From: Candidatus Zixiibacteriota bacterium
GTDB lineage: Bacteria > Zixibacteria > MSB-5A5 > WJJR01
DNA length: 63,773 nucleotides
Assembly: GCA_040752595.1 (NCBI GenBank)
Contig: JBFMGX010000011.1
Span: forward strand, 1-63,773
Direction: 5' to 3'
The first letter of the stretch is position 1; every line of letters begins with the position of its first letter. A model generated the notes under the pieces. The model was not told where the DNA came from. It was given only the letters and a program-made list of their open reading frames with translations, and ran no database searches. The translations under genes and the position numbers were made by a program. Shown one piece after another: positions 49,847-59,900 of the stretch.

Positions 49847-50620
49847 ATGGATCTGACGATGAACCCTCACGTGGCCACAGGCTACAAGAGCGGTTCGCAG
49901 ATCGCAAGGCGCATGACCGAAGACTGGTGCTTGAGGAATGTCTACTGCGCGGCCTGTGACACCGACCGGCTGGACGCTACCCTCCCGAACACGCGCGCAT
50001 ACGATTTCTCTTGCGGCAGTTGTGGAGCCCGGTATCAGCTGAAGGCAGGCATTCGATGGAATGAGCGCCGTGTTCCCGACGCGGCCTACGATACGATGGT
50101 TCAAGCGATCCAGCACGATACGACCCCGAACCTTCTTCTGCTTCAATACACTGCAGCCTGGACCGTCAGGAACCTCATGTTGGTGCCACGCTTCTTCCTG
50201 AATCTGTCGTGCATAGAGAAGAGAAAGCCCCTCGGCGCCAGCGCGCGTCGGGCTGGGTGGGTTGGGTGCAATATCTGTCTGACCTCGATTGCCCCGGAGG
50301 GGAAACTCCCTGTCGTCGACAGAGGCAGAGTCCTGGATGCCGCCCAGGTCCGGGATATGTATGGTCTGGTGCGTCCCCTGTCTACCCTTACGCCAAAGCG
50401 TAGAGGGTGGACGGTGGATGTTCTACGGTGCGTTCACTCCTTGGGCGGCCCGTCATTCGAACTTGCCGACGTGTATGCTTTTGAGTCCCAGATGGCCGCA
50501 CTCTATCCTGGTAATCGGAACGTGCGTGCGAAGATGAGGCAACAATTGCAGGAGTTGCGTGACATGGGGCTGATCTCTTTCTTGGGGGGCGGACGGTACA
50601 GATTCGCTCACTCCCGCTGA
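49847..50620 (+). CDS. DpnI-family (methyl-directed) restriction endonuclease-like protein
   Basis: 257 residues, colinear with DpnI, which cuts GATC only when the adenine is methylated. Shared features: QIARRMTEDW, four zinc cysteines (34, 37, 56, 59), the PD-(D/E)xK region, IEKRKPLGASARRAGWVGCNI (pieces) and a C-terminal winged helix that reads methylated DNA (RGWTVDVLRCV...MRQQLQELRDMGLISFLG, pieces). Asp53 and Lys66 match the DpnI catalytic positions, but DpnI Glu64 is Gln64 here (QLK); some Mrr-like nucleases do use QxK. AAAGGAGA lies upstream. Such an enzyme needs no partner methylase. Confidence 0.88.
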   Translation: MDLTMNPHVATGYKSGSQIARRMTEDWCLRNVYCAACDTDRLDATLPNTRAYDFSCGSCGARYQLKAGIRWNERRVPDAAYDTMVQAIQHDTTPNLLLLQYTAAWTVRNLMLVPRFFLNLSCIEKRKPLGASARRAGWVGCNICLTSIAPEGKLPVVDRGRVLDAAQVRDMYGLVRPLSTLTPKRRGWTVDVLRCVHSLGGPSFELADVYAFESQMAALYPGNRNVRAKMRQQLQELRDMGLISFLGGGRYRFAHSR

Positions 50621-50760
50621 CAGGGCGCAGATTCAACGCTAGCGACAATTGGTTCGAGGACCTCGTTCCTCCGAGGGACATGGTCCCCTGAGCTCTCGTA
50701 TCGACGACAGGCGATATCGGGCACCTTGGAATGAAGGGAGATGTCGACCGGGAGTCCGCC

Positions 50761-50801
50761 ACATACCCTCCAAGCCCCCGGCGACAATCGAGTGGGAATG
50801 A
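50761..50801. repeat. guaA 3'-end direct repeat, right copy (attR-like)
   Basis: Same orientation as the guaA terminus, 36 of 41 bases identical. Three of the five differences (g/a, a/g, g/a) are at third codon positions when read in the guaA frame, and the copy still encodes SKPPATIEWE-stop after one changed residue region. It is therefore a true relic of a guaA 3' end, not chance. Confidence 0.85.
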
Positions 50802-50851
50802 GCCGCCGAGCGAGATTGTGACAACCTCGGCCGCCGGTGATGAATTTCGGC

Positions 50852-50881
50852 TTGACTCTCCTGCTGAATTGGAAAAATACT
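50852..50881 (+). promoter_or_regulatory. candidate promoter of the ATP synthase operon
   Basis: TTGACT (50852-50857, five of six), an 18-base spacer and AATACT (50876-50881, four of six). It lies about 95 bases before the atpZ start and downstream of the guaA-repeat, so the operon keeps its own promoter whatever is inserted upstream. Confidence 0.4.
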
Positions 50882-50974
50882 TGTGTTTCGACCCGGTCGG
50901 GCTTGCAAGTCTCGTCACAAGATTGCAGACCGGCCGGATGCCGATTGTGGGCCAAGGCCAACGGGGAATGGACG

Positions 50975-51217
50975 GTGAAGAAACCCGCGGCCGAGAGGGC
51001 CGGGCGATCGATGCGGCCCGTCGGTCTGCTGACCGCGATTCCATTCGTGCTCTTGGTTGGGCCGCTGATTGGGTATTTCGTCGGCGACTGGCTGGATCGA
51101 AAATGGGGAACTTCCCCGTACCTGATGGTCCTTCTGATTGTTCTGGGATTCGTGGCCGCAGGAAGGGAAGTCTGGGGACTGATCAAGCGCGCCGCGCGCG
51201 ATCAGGAGAACGAGTGA
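50975..51217 (+). CDS. atpZ: AtpZ/AtpI-family ATP synthase accessory membrane protein
   Basis: About 80 residues with two hydrophobic helices (LLTAIPFVLLVGPLIGYFVGDWLD and LMVLLIVLGFVAAGREVW, in pieces) and the GDWLDRKWGTSP turn of the AtpZ/Tim44-like ATP synthase gene 1 family. These proteins help assemble or load ions into F0. The GTG with GGGGAA upstream is chosen; ATG 51011 is the alternative. It opens the atp operon. Confidence 0.8.
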   Translation: MKKPAAERAGRSMRPVGLLTAIPFVLLVGPLIGYFVGDWLDRKWGTSPYLMVLLIVLGFVAAGREVWGLIKRAARDQENE

Positions 51218-51235
51218 GACGGTAGCCACGGCGCG

Positions 51236-51640
51236 ATGGACCTGGAGTTTCTGAAGCGGATCGGTCGAACGACAGCAGCGCTGGGAGCGCTGGTTTTCGT
51301 TTTTGCCGCCGTCTACTACCGCGTCGATTTCGCGCTCGGCGTGCTCGTCGGCTGCCTTTGGGGCGTCGCGAATTTCGCGGCACTTGCGGGCGTGCTAACC
51401 GCCACCATCCGGCCCGGTGGCGTGGATCGGCGGCGCGCGCTGATTCTGGCGACCGTGAAGTTCCCCGCCCTCTACGGAGTCGGCTATCTCATACTCCACA
51501 GCGGCTGGTTCGGCCCCATCCCATTGCTGGCCGGTTTTTCCTTGCTGTTTTTCGTGACTTTGCTGAAGGCCTTGGGACGTTTGTATCTGAAACTCGATGA
51601 GCGGACATCGACTTCGCCGGCGAAAGCGGTCTCGCGCTGA
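51236..51640 (+). CDS. atpI: ATP synthase subunit I (AtpI-like)
   Basis: 134 residues, four hydrophobic helices (ALGALVFVFAAVYYRVDFALGVLVG, in pieces; LLAGFSLLFFVTLLKALG). It matches the loosely conserved ATP synthase I family found between atpZ and atpB, thought to help c-ring assembly. Its stop shares one base with the atpB ATG (TGATG). Confidence 0.8.
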   Translation: MDLEFLKRIGRTTAALGALVFVFAAVYYRVDFALGVLVGCLWGVANFAALAGVLTATIRPGGVDRRRALILATVKFPALYGVGYLILHSGWFGPIPLLAGFSLLFFVTLLKALGRLYLKLDERTSTSPAKAVSR

Positions 51641-52500
51641 TGTTTTCCCCACTGGCGATCATCGGTCCTCCCCTGCTGGCGACGGTGTCGCACGGCGGCG
51701 ATCATGCCGCACCCGCCTCCGGGGCGCCGGAATTGCCCAATGTCATCACGCTTCTGTCGGCGCGTCTCCATGAGTCGCCTGTGATCGCGTTTCTCCATCA
51801 ATGGGAAAACGTGATCTTCGCCTTCGTGGTGGCGATCGGTCTCTCGCTTCTGTCGCGGCTGGCGACACGGCGCATGACCATGGTGCCGCGGCCGCTGCAA
51901 AATGTCTTCGAGATGGTCGTGCAGGGGCTCGATGACTTCTTCGCCGGGATTCTCGGGCCGGAGGGACGGCGCTTCACGCCCTTCCTCGGCACGCTCTTCA
52001 TCTATATCTGGTGCATGAACCTCTTCGGCCTGGTCCCCGGCATGATGTCGCCGACCGGCGGCAAGAACGGGATCAACACGACGATCGCGCTGGCCGTCTG
52101 CGTCTTTCTCTATGTCCAGTATGCCGGCATGAAGAAGCTCGGAATCGGCGGCTATGTCGATCATCTCATGGGAACCCCCCGCAGCGTCATCCAGTGGGTG
52201 CTTGTCCCTCTGAATCTCCCGGTCCACATCATCGGCGAGCTCGCCAAGCCGTTGTCGCTCTCGTTGCGTCTTTTCGGCAACATCACCGGAGAGGATGTTC
52301 TCCTGGCGGCGTTTGTCGGTCTCGGCGTCGCCTGCACGGCGTTCCTGCACATTCCCTTCGGCGTACCGCTGGAGTTGCCGTTCATCTTCCTGGCGTTGCT
52401 GACCGGAACAATACAGGCCTTGGTCTTCACATTGCTGTCCACCGTCTATTTCTCGATGATGGTGAGCGGCCACGAGGAGCACGAAGGGCACGAACACTGA
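51640..52500 (+). CDS. atpB: F0 ATP synthase subunit a
   Basis: Proton-channel subunit of F0. 286 residues with five to six membrane helices. The key stretch NLPVHIIGELAKPLSLSLRLFGNITGED (pieces) carries the essential Arg (SLRLFGN) and the helix Glu. The N-terminal extension contains His-rich SHGGDHAAP and the C-terminus ends HEEHEGHEH, both unusual, perhaps metal-binding or only decoration. Confidence 0.95.
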   Translation: MFSPLAIIGPPLLATVSHGGDHAAPASGAPELPNVITLLSARLHESPVIAFLHQWENVIFAFVVAIGLSLLSRLATRRMTMVPRPLQNVFEMVVQGLDDFFAGILGPEGRRFTPFLGTLFIYIWCMNLFGLVPGMMSPTGGKNGINTTIALAVCVFLYVQYAGMKKLGIGGYVDHLMGTPRSVIQWVLVPLNLPVHIIGELAKPLSLSLRLFGNITGEDVLLAAFVGLGVACTAFLHIPFGVPLELPFIFLALLTGTIQALVFTLLSTVYFSMMVSGHEEHEGHEH

Positions 52501-52542
52501 CAGGGTAATGGACAGCATGTATCTTGTGCATCGACACCATCA

Positions 52543-52603
52543 CTGCTGTCATCCTGAGCGACTCGTCCCGAGCGAAGCCGAGGGAAGCGATGGATCTGCC
52601 GTT
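52543..52603. repeat. family F repeat between atpB and atpE
   Basis: ctgtcatcctgagcgactcgtcccgagcgaagccgag...gatggatctgccg in the 218-base gap. It separates subunit a from subunit c inside the operon. Confidence 0.7.
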
Positions 52604-52659
52604 CTTCCGGCTGTGAAAACGCAACGGGACACCTGTGCCGGTCATAGTGTTCTGTGGGA

Positions 52660-52687
52660 TTGCAGATAGTGTGATTGTTTGTATAAC
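52660..52687 (+). promoter_or_regulatory. possible internal promoter before atpE
   Basis: TTGCAG (52660-52665), a 16-base spacer and TATAAC (52682-52687, five of six). An extra promoter here would raise subunit c, which is needed in about ten copies per complex. The -35 is weak. Confidence 0.3.
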
Positions 52688-52718
52688 GCTGGTTCAAAGC
52701 AGAAAGAGGAGAGGCACA

Positions 52719-52952
52719 ATGGACTTCAAGACCGCACTGTCGTTTGCCCTGCCATTCGGTCTCGCCCTGGCGGCCATCGGGTCGGGCCTGGGGTTGGGGC
52801 GCGCCGTCGCGGCGGCGATGGATGCCATGGGACGCCAGCCGGAGGCCGCCGGCAAGATCCAGACCGGCATGATCATCGGCTGCGCCCTGATTGAAGCGCT
52901 CACCATCTACGCGCTGGTGGCGTTCTTCATCCTCCAGGGGCGAATCGTCTGA
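52719..52952 (+). CDS. atpE: F0 ATP synthase subunit c
   Basis: 77-residue hairpin of the c-ring: helix 1 with [29 protein letters not shown] (pieces; the RQP loop contacts F1) and helix 2 with [19 protein letters not shown], where Glu is the ion carrier. Helix 1 lacks the Gln/Glu typical of sodium-binding c subunits, so proton coupling is likely. A strong AAAGAGGAGAGG site fits its high expression; the frame upstream to 52635 is not coding. Confidence 0.96.
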   Translation: MDFKTALSFALPFGLALAAIGSGLGLGRAVAAAMDAMGRQPEAAGKIQTGMIIGCALIEALTIYALVAFFILQGRIV

Positions 52953-53037
52953 TTGTCGGCGATCGTGACGCGTGCTCGGGTCGTGGTCCGGTCCGGGCGG
53001 CGGTGCCGTGGACCGGGCCCGGGAGAGCAGAGGCACC

Positions 53038-53535
53038 ATGAACGTTGATATTCAGCAGATCATCACTCATATCATCGGCTTTCTGATTGCGCTGTGGATT
53101 CTCCGGCGGTATGCGTGGAAGCCGCTGTTGGGGATTCTCGAACAGCGGCGGCAGAAGATCCAATCCGACTTCGATGCCGCCGCCGAGAAACGCCGCGAGG
53201 CCGAGGCCGCCGCGGCAGAGTACGCGGCGCACCTCAGGGACATCGAGGCCGAGGCGAGGGCCAAGGTCCAGGAGGCGATCGCCGATGGCCGTCGGATCGC
53301 CGGCGAAATCCGCGAGGAGGCCCGGGCCGAGGCCCACAAGATCATCGACAAGGGCCGCGCCGATCTGCAGCAGGAACTGGCCAAGGCGCAGGTCGCGCTG
53401 AAGGAACAGATCGTCGGCATGACGATCACCGCCGCGGAGCGGGTCATCCGACGCTCGCTGGACGAGGAAGGCCACCGTCGGCTGGTGGCCGGTTTCATCA
53501 ATGAACTGGAGCAGCAGAGCTCGCGCCCGGCGTGA
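53038..53535 (+). CDS. atpF: F0 ATP synthase subunit b
   Basis: 165-residue peripheral stalk protein: one membrane helix (about 8-25, IITHIIGFLIALWILRRYAW) and a long charged coiled coil (QRRQKIQSDFDAAAEKRREAEAAAAEY, pieces) ending QQSSRPA. ATG 53038 follows AGCAGAGGC. Only one b-type gene is present. Confidence 0.94.
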   Translation: MNVDIQQIITHIIGFLIALWILRRYAWKPLLGILEQRRQKIQSDFDAAAEKRREAEAAAAEYAAHLRDIEAEARAKVQEAIADGRRIAGEIREEARAEAHKIIDKGRADLQQELAKAQVALKEQIVGMTITAAERVIRRSLDEEGHRRLVAGFINELEQQSSRPA

Positions 53536-53553
53536 TGCACGCGGACGAGTTTG

Positions 53554-54111
53554 ATGATCATGGAGTCACGGGTCGCCAAGAAATACGGCACGGCGCTGTT
53601 CGCGTTGGCGCAATCGCGCGGCATCGCTCAGTCCGTGTGGAATGATCTGGTGGTGCTTGGCGACATCCTCCGGGAGGACCCGCAGCTCATGCGCATTTGG
53701 GCGGCGCCGCAGATTCCCGATCAAGACAAACAGAACCTGGCGCGCGACCTGCTGGCCAACGCCGAACCGACGGTCATGAACTCCGTCCTGTTCGTCATCG
53801 ACAAACGGCGCACCGCCGACCTGCCCGGAATCATCGCCTTCTATGGCCGGCTTCTGGATGAATCGCAGGGCGTCGTCGAGGCGACAATCACCAGCGCCGT
53901 CCCGTTGCAGGACGATGAGGTGCAGCGCATTCTGGCGCATCTGGCGACACTCACCGGCAAACGGGTCCGCCACGAACTCGTCGTCGATCCGACCATTCTC
54001 GGCGGTGTTGTGATCATCGTCGGTGGGGAGATCATCGATCACTCGGTGCGGCATGACTTGACACGGCTGCGCGACGCCCTGCAGGCCCTGAAGGTCCACG
54101 CGGCGGCGTGA
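53554..54111 (+). CDS. atpH: F1 ATP synthase subunit delta
   Basis: 185 residues, the cap connecting F1 to the b stalk. VAKKYGTALFALAQSRG at the N-terminus and the C-terminal GKRVRHELVVDPTILGGVVIIVGGEIIDHSVRHDLTRL (pieces) are diagnostic. TTG 53551, ATG 53554 and ATG 53560 are possible starts. Confidence 0.94.
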   Translation: MIMESRVAKKYGTALFALAQSRGIAQSVWNDLVVLGDILREDPQLMRIWAAPQIPDQDKQNLARDLLANAEPTVMNSVLFVIDKRRTADLPGIIAFYGRLLDESQGVVEATITSAVPLQDDEVQRILAHLATLTGKRVRHELVVDPTILGGVVIIVGGEIIDHSVRHDLTRLRDALQALKVHAAA

Positions 54112-54168
54112 GATGTCACGCATCTTGGCGCTGTTATTAATGCCGTATAGTAAGGGAGAATATAAACG

Positions 54169-55677
54169 ATGGCGTTGAAACCGGAAGAAGTCTCATCCGT
54201 CATTGCCCGCGAGATCGGCCAATATCAGGGTCGGCTCGAAATGGAATCGGTCGGCACCGTGCTCCAGGTCGGCGATGGCATCGCGCGCGTTTGGGGCTTG
54301 CAGGATGCGATGATGTCGGAGCTGGTCAGTTTCCCCGGCGACATCATCGGCTTGATCCTCAACCTGGAGGAGGACAACGTCGGCTGCGCGATCTTTGGTT
54401 CCGACCGCAACATCAAAGAAGGCGACACGGTTCGCCGGACCGGGCGCGTCGCTTCGGTGCCGGTGGGCGATGCCCTGATCGGTCGTGTCGTGAACCCCCT
54501 CGGGCAGCCGCTCGATGGTGCCGGGCCGATTGTCACCGATCGTTTCCGACCGCTCGAAGGTCATGCTCCCAGCGTCGTGGAGCGCCAGCCGGTCAAAGAG
54601 CCGGTGCAGACCGGACTCAAGGCGATCGATTCGATGATCCCGATCGGGCGTGGCCAGCGCGAGTTGATCATCGGCGACCGTCAGATCGGCAAGACCGCCA
54701 TTGCCGTGGATATGATCATCAATCAGAAGGGGACAGACCTCTTCTGTATCTATGTCGCGATCGGCCAGAAATCCTCGACCGTCGCACAGGTCGTGGAGAC
54801 ATTCCGCAAGCATGGCGCCATGGAGTACACGACCGTCGTCGTCGCCTCGGCGACCGACCCGGCGCCGCTGCAATTCATCGCCCCGTATGCCGGCGCCGCG
54901 ATGGGCGAGGAGTTTCTGCACAGCAAGCGCCATGTCGTCTGCGTCTACGACGATCTGTCGAAGCATGCGACGGCCTACCGCCAGTTGGCGTTGCTCTTGC
55001 GTCGCCCGCCGGGACGCGAGGCCTTCCCCGGTGACATCTTCTATCTGCACTCGCGGCTGTTGGAGCGCGCTGCCAAGCTGAATGATGAGAAGGGCGGTGG
55101 CTCGCTCACAGCGCTGCCGATCATCGAGACGCAGGCCGGGGACGTGACCGCCTACATTCCCACGAACGTCATCTCGATTACGGATGGGCAGATCTATCTC
55201 GAGGGCGACTTGTTCTACTCCGGCGTGCGTCCGGCGGTCAATGTGGGTCTGTCGGTGTCGCGCGTCGGCGGTAATGCGCAGACCAAGGCGATGAAGAAGG
55301 TCGCTGGTTCGCTGCGTCTCGATCTGGCGCAGTACCGGGCCCTGGCGGCGTTCGCCCAGTTCGGGTCCGATCTCGATGAAGCGACCCGCCGCCAACTCAC
55401 GCGCGGCGAGCGCATGGTCGAGCTGCTCAAGCAGGATCAATATGTCCCGGTGGCGGTCGAGGATCAGGTGATGGTGATTTGGGCCGGGACGCACGGGTTC
55501 TTGGATGATCTCCCCGTGGCGGCCGTGCGCAAGTTCGAACGCGAGTTCCAGGAGTTCATGCACAAAGAGTATCCCGATGTCGGCCACACCATCAGATCCA
55601 AGGGGCAATTGACCGACGATCTCGACGCCAAGCTGAAGGAGGCGTGCGCGAAGTTCCGCAAGGCCTTCGTCGCCTGA
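54169..55677 (+). CDS. atpA: F1 ATP synthase subunit alpha
   Basis: 502 residues, normal length. Non-catalytic nucleotide site with the P-loop [44 protein letters not shown] and the alpha/beta signature in [24 protein letters not shown] (pieces). AAGGGAGAATAT precedes the ATG. Confidence 0.97.
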   Translation: MALKPEEVSSVIAREIGQYQGRLEMESVGTVLQVGDGIARVWGLQDAMMSELVSFPGDIIGLILNLEEDNVGCAIFGSDRNIKEGDTVRRTGRVASVPVGDALIGRVVNPLGQPLDGAGPIVTDRFRPLEGHAPSVVERQPVKEPVQTGLKAIDSMIPIGRGQRELIIGDRQIGKTAIAVDMIINQKGTDLFCIYVAIGQKSSTVAQVVETFRKHGAMEYTTVVVASATDPAPLQFIAPYAGAAMGEEFLHSKRHVVCVYDDLSKHATAYRQLALLLRRPPGREAFPGDIFYLHSRLLERAAKLNDEKGGGSLTALPIIETQAGDVTAYIPTNVISITDGQIYLEGDLFYSGVRPAVNVGLSVSRVGGNAQTKAMKKVAGSLRLDLAQYRALAAFAQFGSDLDEATRRQLTRGERMVELLKQDQYVPVAVEDQVMVIWAGTHGFLDDLPVAAVRKFEREFQEFMHKEYPDVGHTIRSKGQLTDDLDAKLKEACAKFRKAFVA

Positions 55678-55726
55678 TCTGATTGGGAGGGCGACGCTCC
55701 TGCGGAGCCGCCTTCCATATTGAATC

Positions 55727-56587
55727 ATGCCCTCGTTACGCGACATCAAACGCCGGATCCGCACGGTCAATTCGACCCAGCAGATCACCAAGGCCATGGA
55801 GATGGTGGCGGCCGCCAAGTTGCGGAAGGCGCAACAGCGTGCCGAGCGGGCCCGGCCGTACGCCCGCAAGCTGGAGCTCATTCTCACCAATCTGGCACGG
55901 GCGACGCAGGGCGGTGCGACACCACATCCCTACTTCGATGTCCGCCCGGTCCGGAAGACCACCATCGTGCTGGTGACCGCCGACCGCGGCTTGTGCGGGT
56001 CGTTCAACGCCAACCTGATTCGCCGCACCTGGCAGTTGCTCGGTGAATACGACACACAGAGCGCAGAATTGGTGTTGATCGGCAAGCGCGGTCACACCTG
56101 GTTCCGGAAACGCGGCTTCCCGATTGTCGCCGCCCACCTCGACTTCGGCGGCAACCTCGACTTCGCGCGCGTGCGCCGGATCTCATCGGAGTTGACGCAA
56201 CGATTCACCGGCGGCCAAACCGATGCGATCCACCTGGTCTATGCCCGTTTCCTGTCGATCGCCCGCTCGGAGGTGACGGTGGCCCGTTTCCTCCCGATTG
56301 CGACGTCTGAGGCGCAGGTGGGAGCCGCGGCCGACTACATCTTCGAGCCCGATCCGGCATCGATCTACAATGACTTGATGCCGCGCTACGCCACCACGGT
56401 GATTCAGACCGCGCTGGCCGAGTCGTTCGCCGCCGAGCATGCGGCGCGCATGCTCGCCATGGGGGCGGCGACCAAGTCGGCGGGCGAGATGATCGACGCG
56501 TTGACGTTGCAGTACAACAAGGCGCGCCAGAGCGCCATCACCAAGGAGTTGTTGGATATCGTCGGCGGCGCCAATGCGGTGCAATAG
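55727..56587 (+). CDS. atpG: F1 ATP synthase subunit gamma
   Basis: 286-residue central shaft subunit. N-terminal helix RDIKRRIRTVNSTQQITKAMEMVAAAKL (pieces), VTADRGLCGSFNANL, and C-terminal MIDALTLQYNKARQSAITKELLDIVGGANA (pieces) are the family landmarks. 49 bases after atpA. Confidence 0.96.
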   Translation: MPSLRDIKRRIRTVNSTQQITKAMEMVAAAKLRKAQQRAERARPYARKLELILTNLARATQGGATPHPYFDVRPVRKTTIVLVTADRGLCGSFNANLIRRTWQLLGEYDTQSAELVLIGKRGHTWFRKRGFPIVAAHLDFGGNLDFARVRRISSELTQRFTGGQTDAIHLVYARFLSIARSEVTVARFLPIATSEAQVGAAADYIFEPDPASIYNDLMPRYATTVIQTALAESFAAEHAARMLAMGAATKSAGEMIDALTLQYNKARQSAITKELLDIVGGANAVQ

Positions 56588-56653
56588 ATGTTGCTGGCGG
56601 GCGTTGTGTGTTCTGGATTGGATGCAATGACAATGGCCTTCCGGATCGGTCAA

Positions 56654-56673
56654 CAAGGGGCTTAAGCCCCTTG
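56654..56673. repeat. CAAGGGGCTTAAGCCCCTTG palindrome (family B) between atpG and atpD
   Basis: Perfect 20-base palindrome in the 150-base gap. As RNA it makes an eight- or nine-pair hairpin inside the operon transcript, where it might act as an mRNA stabiliser or attenuator. Confidence 0.8.
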
Positions 56674-56716
56674 CCCGCGCTTTGTTGCGGCGTCGGGAGA
56701 TTGACTGGATCTGTAG

Positions 56717-58159
<1,443 letters not shown>

Positions 58160-58226
58160 ACGGTTGAGCTCCCCGCTTGAGGCAGGGCTTGAGGCGTAGT
58201 GAATCGCAATGGCCATCGACCTCCGG

Positions 58227-58262
58227 TTGTCATCCCGGGCGAAGCGAGGGATCTGCTGTTCG
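58227..58262. repeat. family F repeat between atpD and atpC
   Basis: tgtcatcccgggcgaagcgagggatctgctgttcg, the half-unit of the family F repeat, in the 159-base gap. It is almost the same wording as 34813-34870. Confidence 0.75.
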
Positions 58263-58318
58263 TCTTAAACGCTCGTATCGCAACATGACATTGAGGGTGT
58301 CAACCGGTCCCTGAGGAT

Positions 58319-58744
58319 ATGTCCAAGTTCCATCTCTCCATCGTCACGCCACAGGAAACGGTCTTCGACGAGACCGTCGCCTCGATCATTGTCCCCGGCG
58401 CCAAAGGGTACCTCGGTGTCTTGGCGCACCATGCCCCCTTGATCACCCCTCTCCAGCCGGGCAAGATCACCATCACCCTGCCTGAGGGCGCCGAGTTGAT
58501 CCTGGCGGTTTCCGGCGGGTTTCTGGAAGTCGCCGACAATCGCGCGACGATCCTCGCCGATGCCGCCGAACAGGCCGACAAGATCGACCGCGATCGTGCC
58601 CTGCGTGCCCTCGAACGCGCCCGCGACCGCCTGCACAACCACAGGCAGTACGAAGGCCTCGACCTCGACCGCGCCACCGCCGCCTTCCGCCGCGCCCAAA
58701 ACCGGGTGCGAATCGCGGACAGCATCCTGGTGGACAGGTCGTGA
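58319..58744 (+). CDS. atpC: F1 ATP synthase subunit epsilon
   Basis: 141 residues: the N-terminal beta sandwich (FHLSIVTPQETVFDETVASIIVPGAKGYLGVLAHHAPLIT, pieces) and the C-terminal helical hairpin (ALRALERARDRL.., RAQNRVRIADSI) that can inhibit rotation. It closes the operon, which is complete and in the classical order. Confidence 0.95.
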   Translation: MSKFHLSIVTPQETVFDETVASIIVPGAKGYLGVLAHHAPLITPLQPGKITITLPEGAELILAVSGGFLEVADNRATILADAAEQADKIDRDRALRALERARDRLHNHRQYEGLDLDRATAAFRRAQNRVRIADSILVDRS

Positions 58745-58931
58745 CGGCTGTGTGCGAGCCAGTAGTCACGTCAGTAGATGTGTCGTAACGGGCTTTGCCC
58801 CAGCAGGTTCGGGCGGCCTTGCTGCATGGGATCTAACGCCGTTGGCGGGCGTAGAATGCAGTTGCGTGCGCCGGTCTGTAGGCGTTTATTCCTGCGATTC
58901 CAATGCAAGGAACTCAAGGGAGGATGAGTTG

Positions 58932-59750
58932 ATGAAGACAATGCGAAACGTCATGTCATGTTGGCCCACTGTACTCGGGATGCTGTTCGTCATCGGTTTG
59001 TGGGCGGCTCCCGTGGCGATGGGTCAGCAACAGATGCCAGACTCGATGAAGGCGGCGGCTGACTCCGCCGCTCCGGCCAGGTCTGTGGAACCGGCGAAGG
59101 CCGACTCGGCGACCAAGGAACCCGCCGCGACGACACCGGCAGCGAAGCCGGAAGAGCAACCGAAGCTGGAAGAAAAACCCAAAGCGGAAGAGCAGCCCAA
59201 AGCGGAAGAGAAGCCCAAGACGGAGGCCGCACCGGTGGATCCCAAAGCACCCTACAAGTCCGTGACCTTCGCCAAGGGCGAGAAACCGCGTATCGTGATG
59301 GAGACGACGCAGGGGAAGATCGTTATCGAGTTATGGCCGGATGTGGCCCTCAAGCATTGCCAGAGCTTCGCCTATCTGACGGAGAAGGGCTACTTCGACT
59401 CGCTCACCTTCCACCGTGTCGTGCCCGGGTTTGTCATTCAGGGCGGCGATCCCAAGGGGAACGGCACCGGCGGGCCGGGATACACGGTCCCGGCGGAGTT
59501 TTCCCAGACGCTGTTGCACGAGGATGGCATCCTGTCGATGGCCCGCCGCGGCGATGATATCAACTCGGCCGGCTCACAGTTCTTCATCTGCTTGGGACGA
59601 CTGCCTTCTCTCGACAAGCAGTACACGATCTTCGGCAAGGTGGTCGAAGGTCTCGACGTCGTTCACAAGATCGAGAAGGTCCCGGTGCAGGGTGAACGAC
59701 CTGTCACCCCGGTCGTCATGACCAAGGTTTCCCTCGAGCAGAAGGATTGA
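58932..59750 (+). CDS. exported cyclophilin-type peptidyl-prolyl isomerase
   Basis: 272 residues. Signal peptide (VLGMLFVIGLWAAPVAMGQQ), a low-complexity Ala/Pro/Lys/Glu region (about 35-105) with repeated KPEEQPK / KAEEQPK units, and a C-terminal cyclophilin domain: TQGKIVIELWPDVALKHCQSF, FHRVVPGFVIQGGDP, GTGGPGY, LSMARRGDDINSAGSQFFIC, FGKVVEGLDVV (pieces). Catalytic Arg (FHRVVPGF) and Gln/Phe are kept. ATG after GGGAGG. The charged spacer may span the periplasm or bind peptidoglycan. Confidence 0.9.
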   Translation: MKTMRNVMSCWPTVLGMLFVIGLWAAPVAMGQQQMPDSMKAAADSAAPARSVEPAKADSATKEPAATTPAAKPEEQPKLEEKPKAEEQPKAEEKPKTEAAPVDPKAPYKSVTFAKGEKPRIVMETTQGKIVIELWPDVALKHCQSFAYLTEKGYFDSLTFHRVVPGFVIQGGDPKGNGTGGPGYTVPAEFSQTLLHEDGILSMARRGDDINSAGSQFFICLGRLPSLDKQYTIFGKVVEGLDVVHKIEKVPVQGERPVTPVVMTKVSLEQKD

Positions 59751-59769
59751 GTTCAGCCATGAGCAGTCG

Positions 59770-59808
59770 GAGGCGGGTCTGCATACAGCACGACCCGCCT
59801 CTGTTTTT
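59770..59808 (+). terminator. Rho-independent terminator after the cyclophilin gene
   Basis: Perfect 10-bp stem gaggcgggtc / gacccgcctc, 12-base loop, then TGTTTTT. It is 20 bases after the stop codon and the clearest intrinsic terminator in the window. Confidence 0.85.
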
Positions 59809-59900
59809 CGGAGGCACGATTTCCTGACAGATCGCTGGATGTCTGCCGTCGTGTCAGGTGCACAGGGCCCCTAGCCCACAGTCCGATAGTGGAAGAGCAT

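Larger units (their letters stand above)
50621..50974. other. gap between the DpnI-like gene and the ATP synthase operon
   Basis: 354 bases. It contains the second guaA 3'-end copy (50761-50801), the candidate ATP-operon promoter (50852-50881) and no convincing gene; frames open across it are GC-driven. This sequence would have been the original downstream flank of guaA before the islet arrived, if the repeat reading is right. Confidence 0.65.

Noticed and set aside
49082-50760. tRNA gene as the integration site of the nuclease islet
   Set aside because: No cloverleaf is readable near either boundary; the repeated sequence is the guaA 3' end itself.
54193-55890. 565-codon minus-strand frame across atpA, and a similar 531-codon one across lpxC-fabZ (37768-39363)
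   Set aside because: Shadow frames of GC-rich genes with no recognisable protein and no start context.
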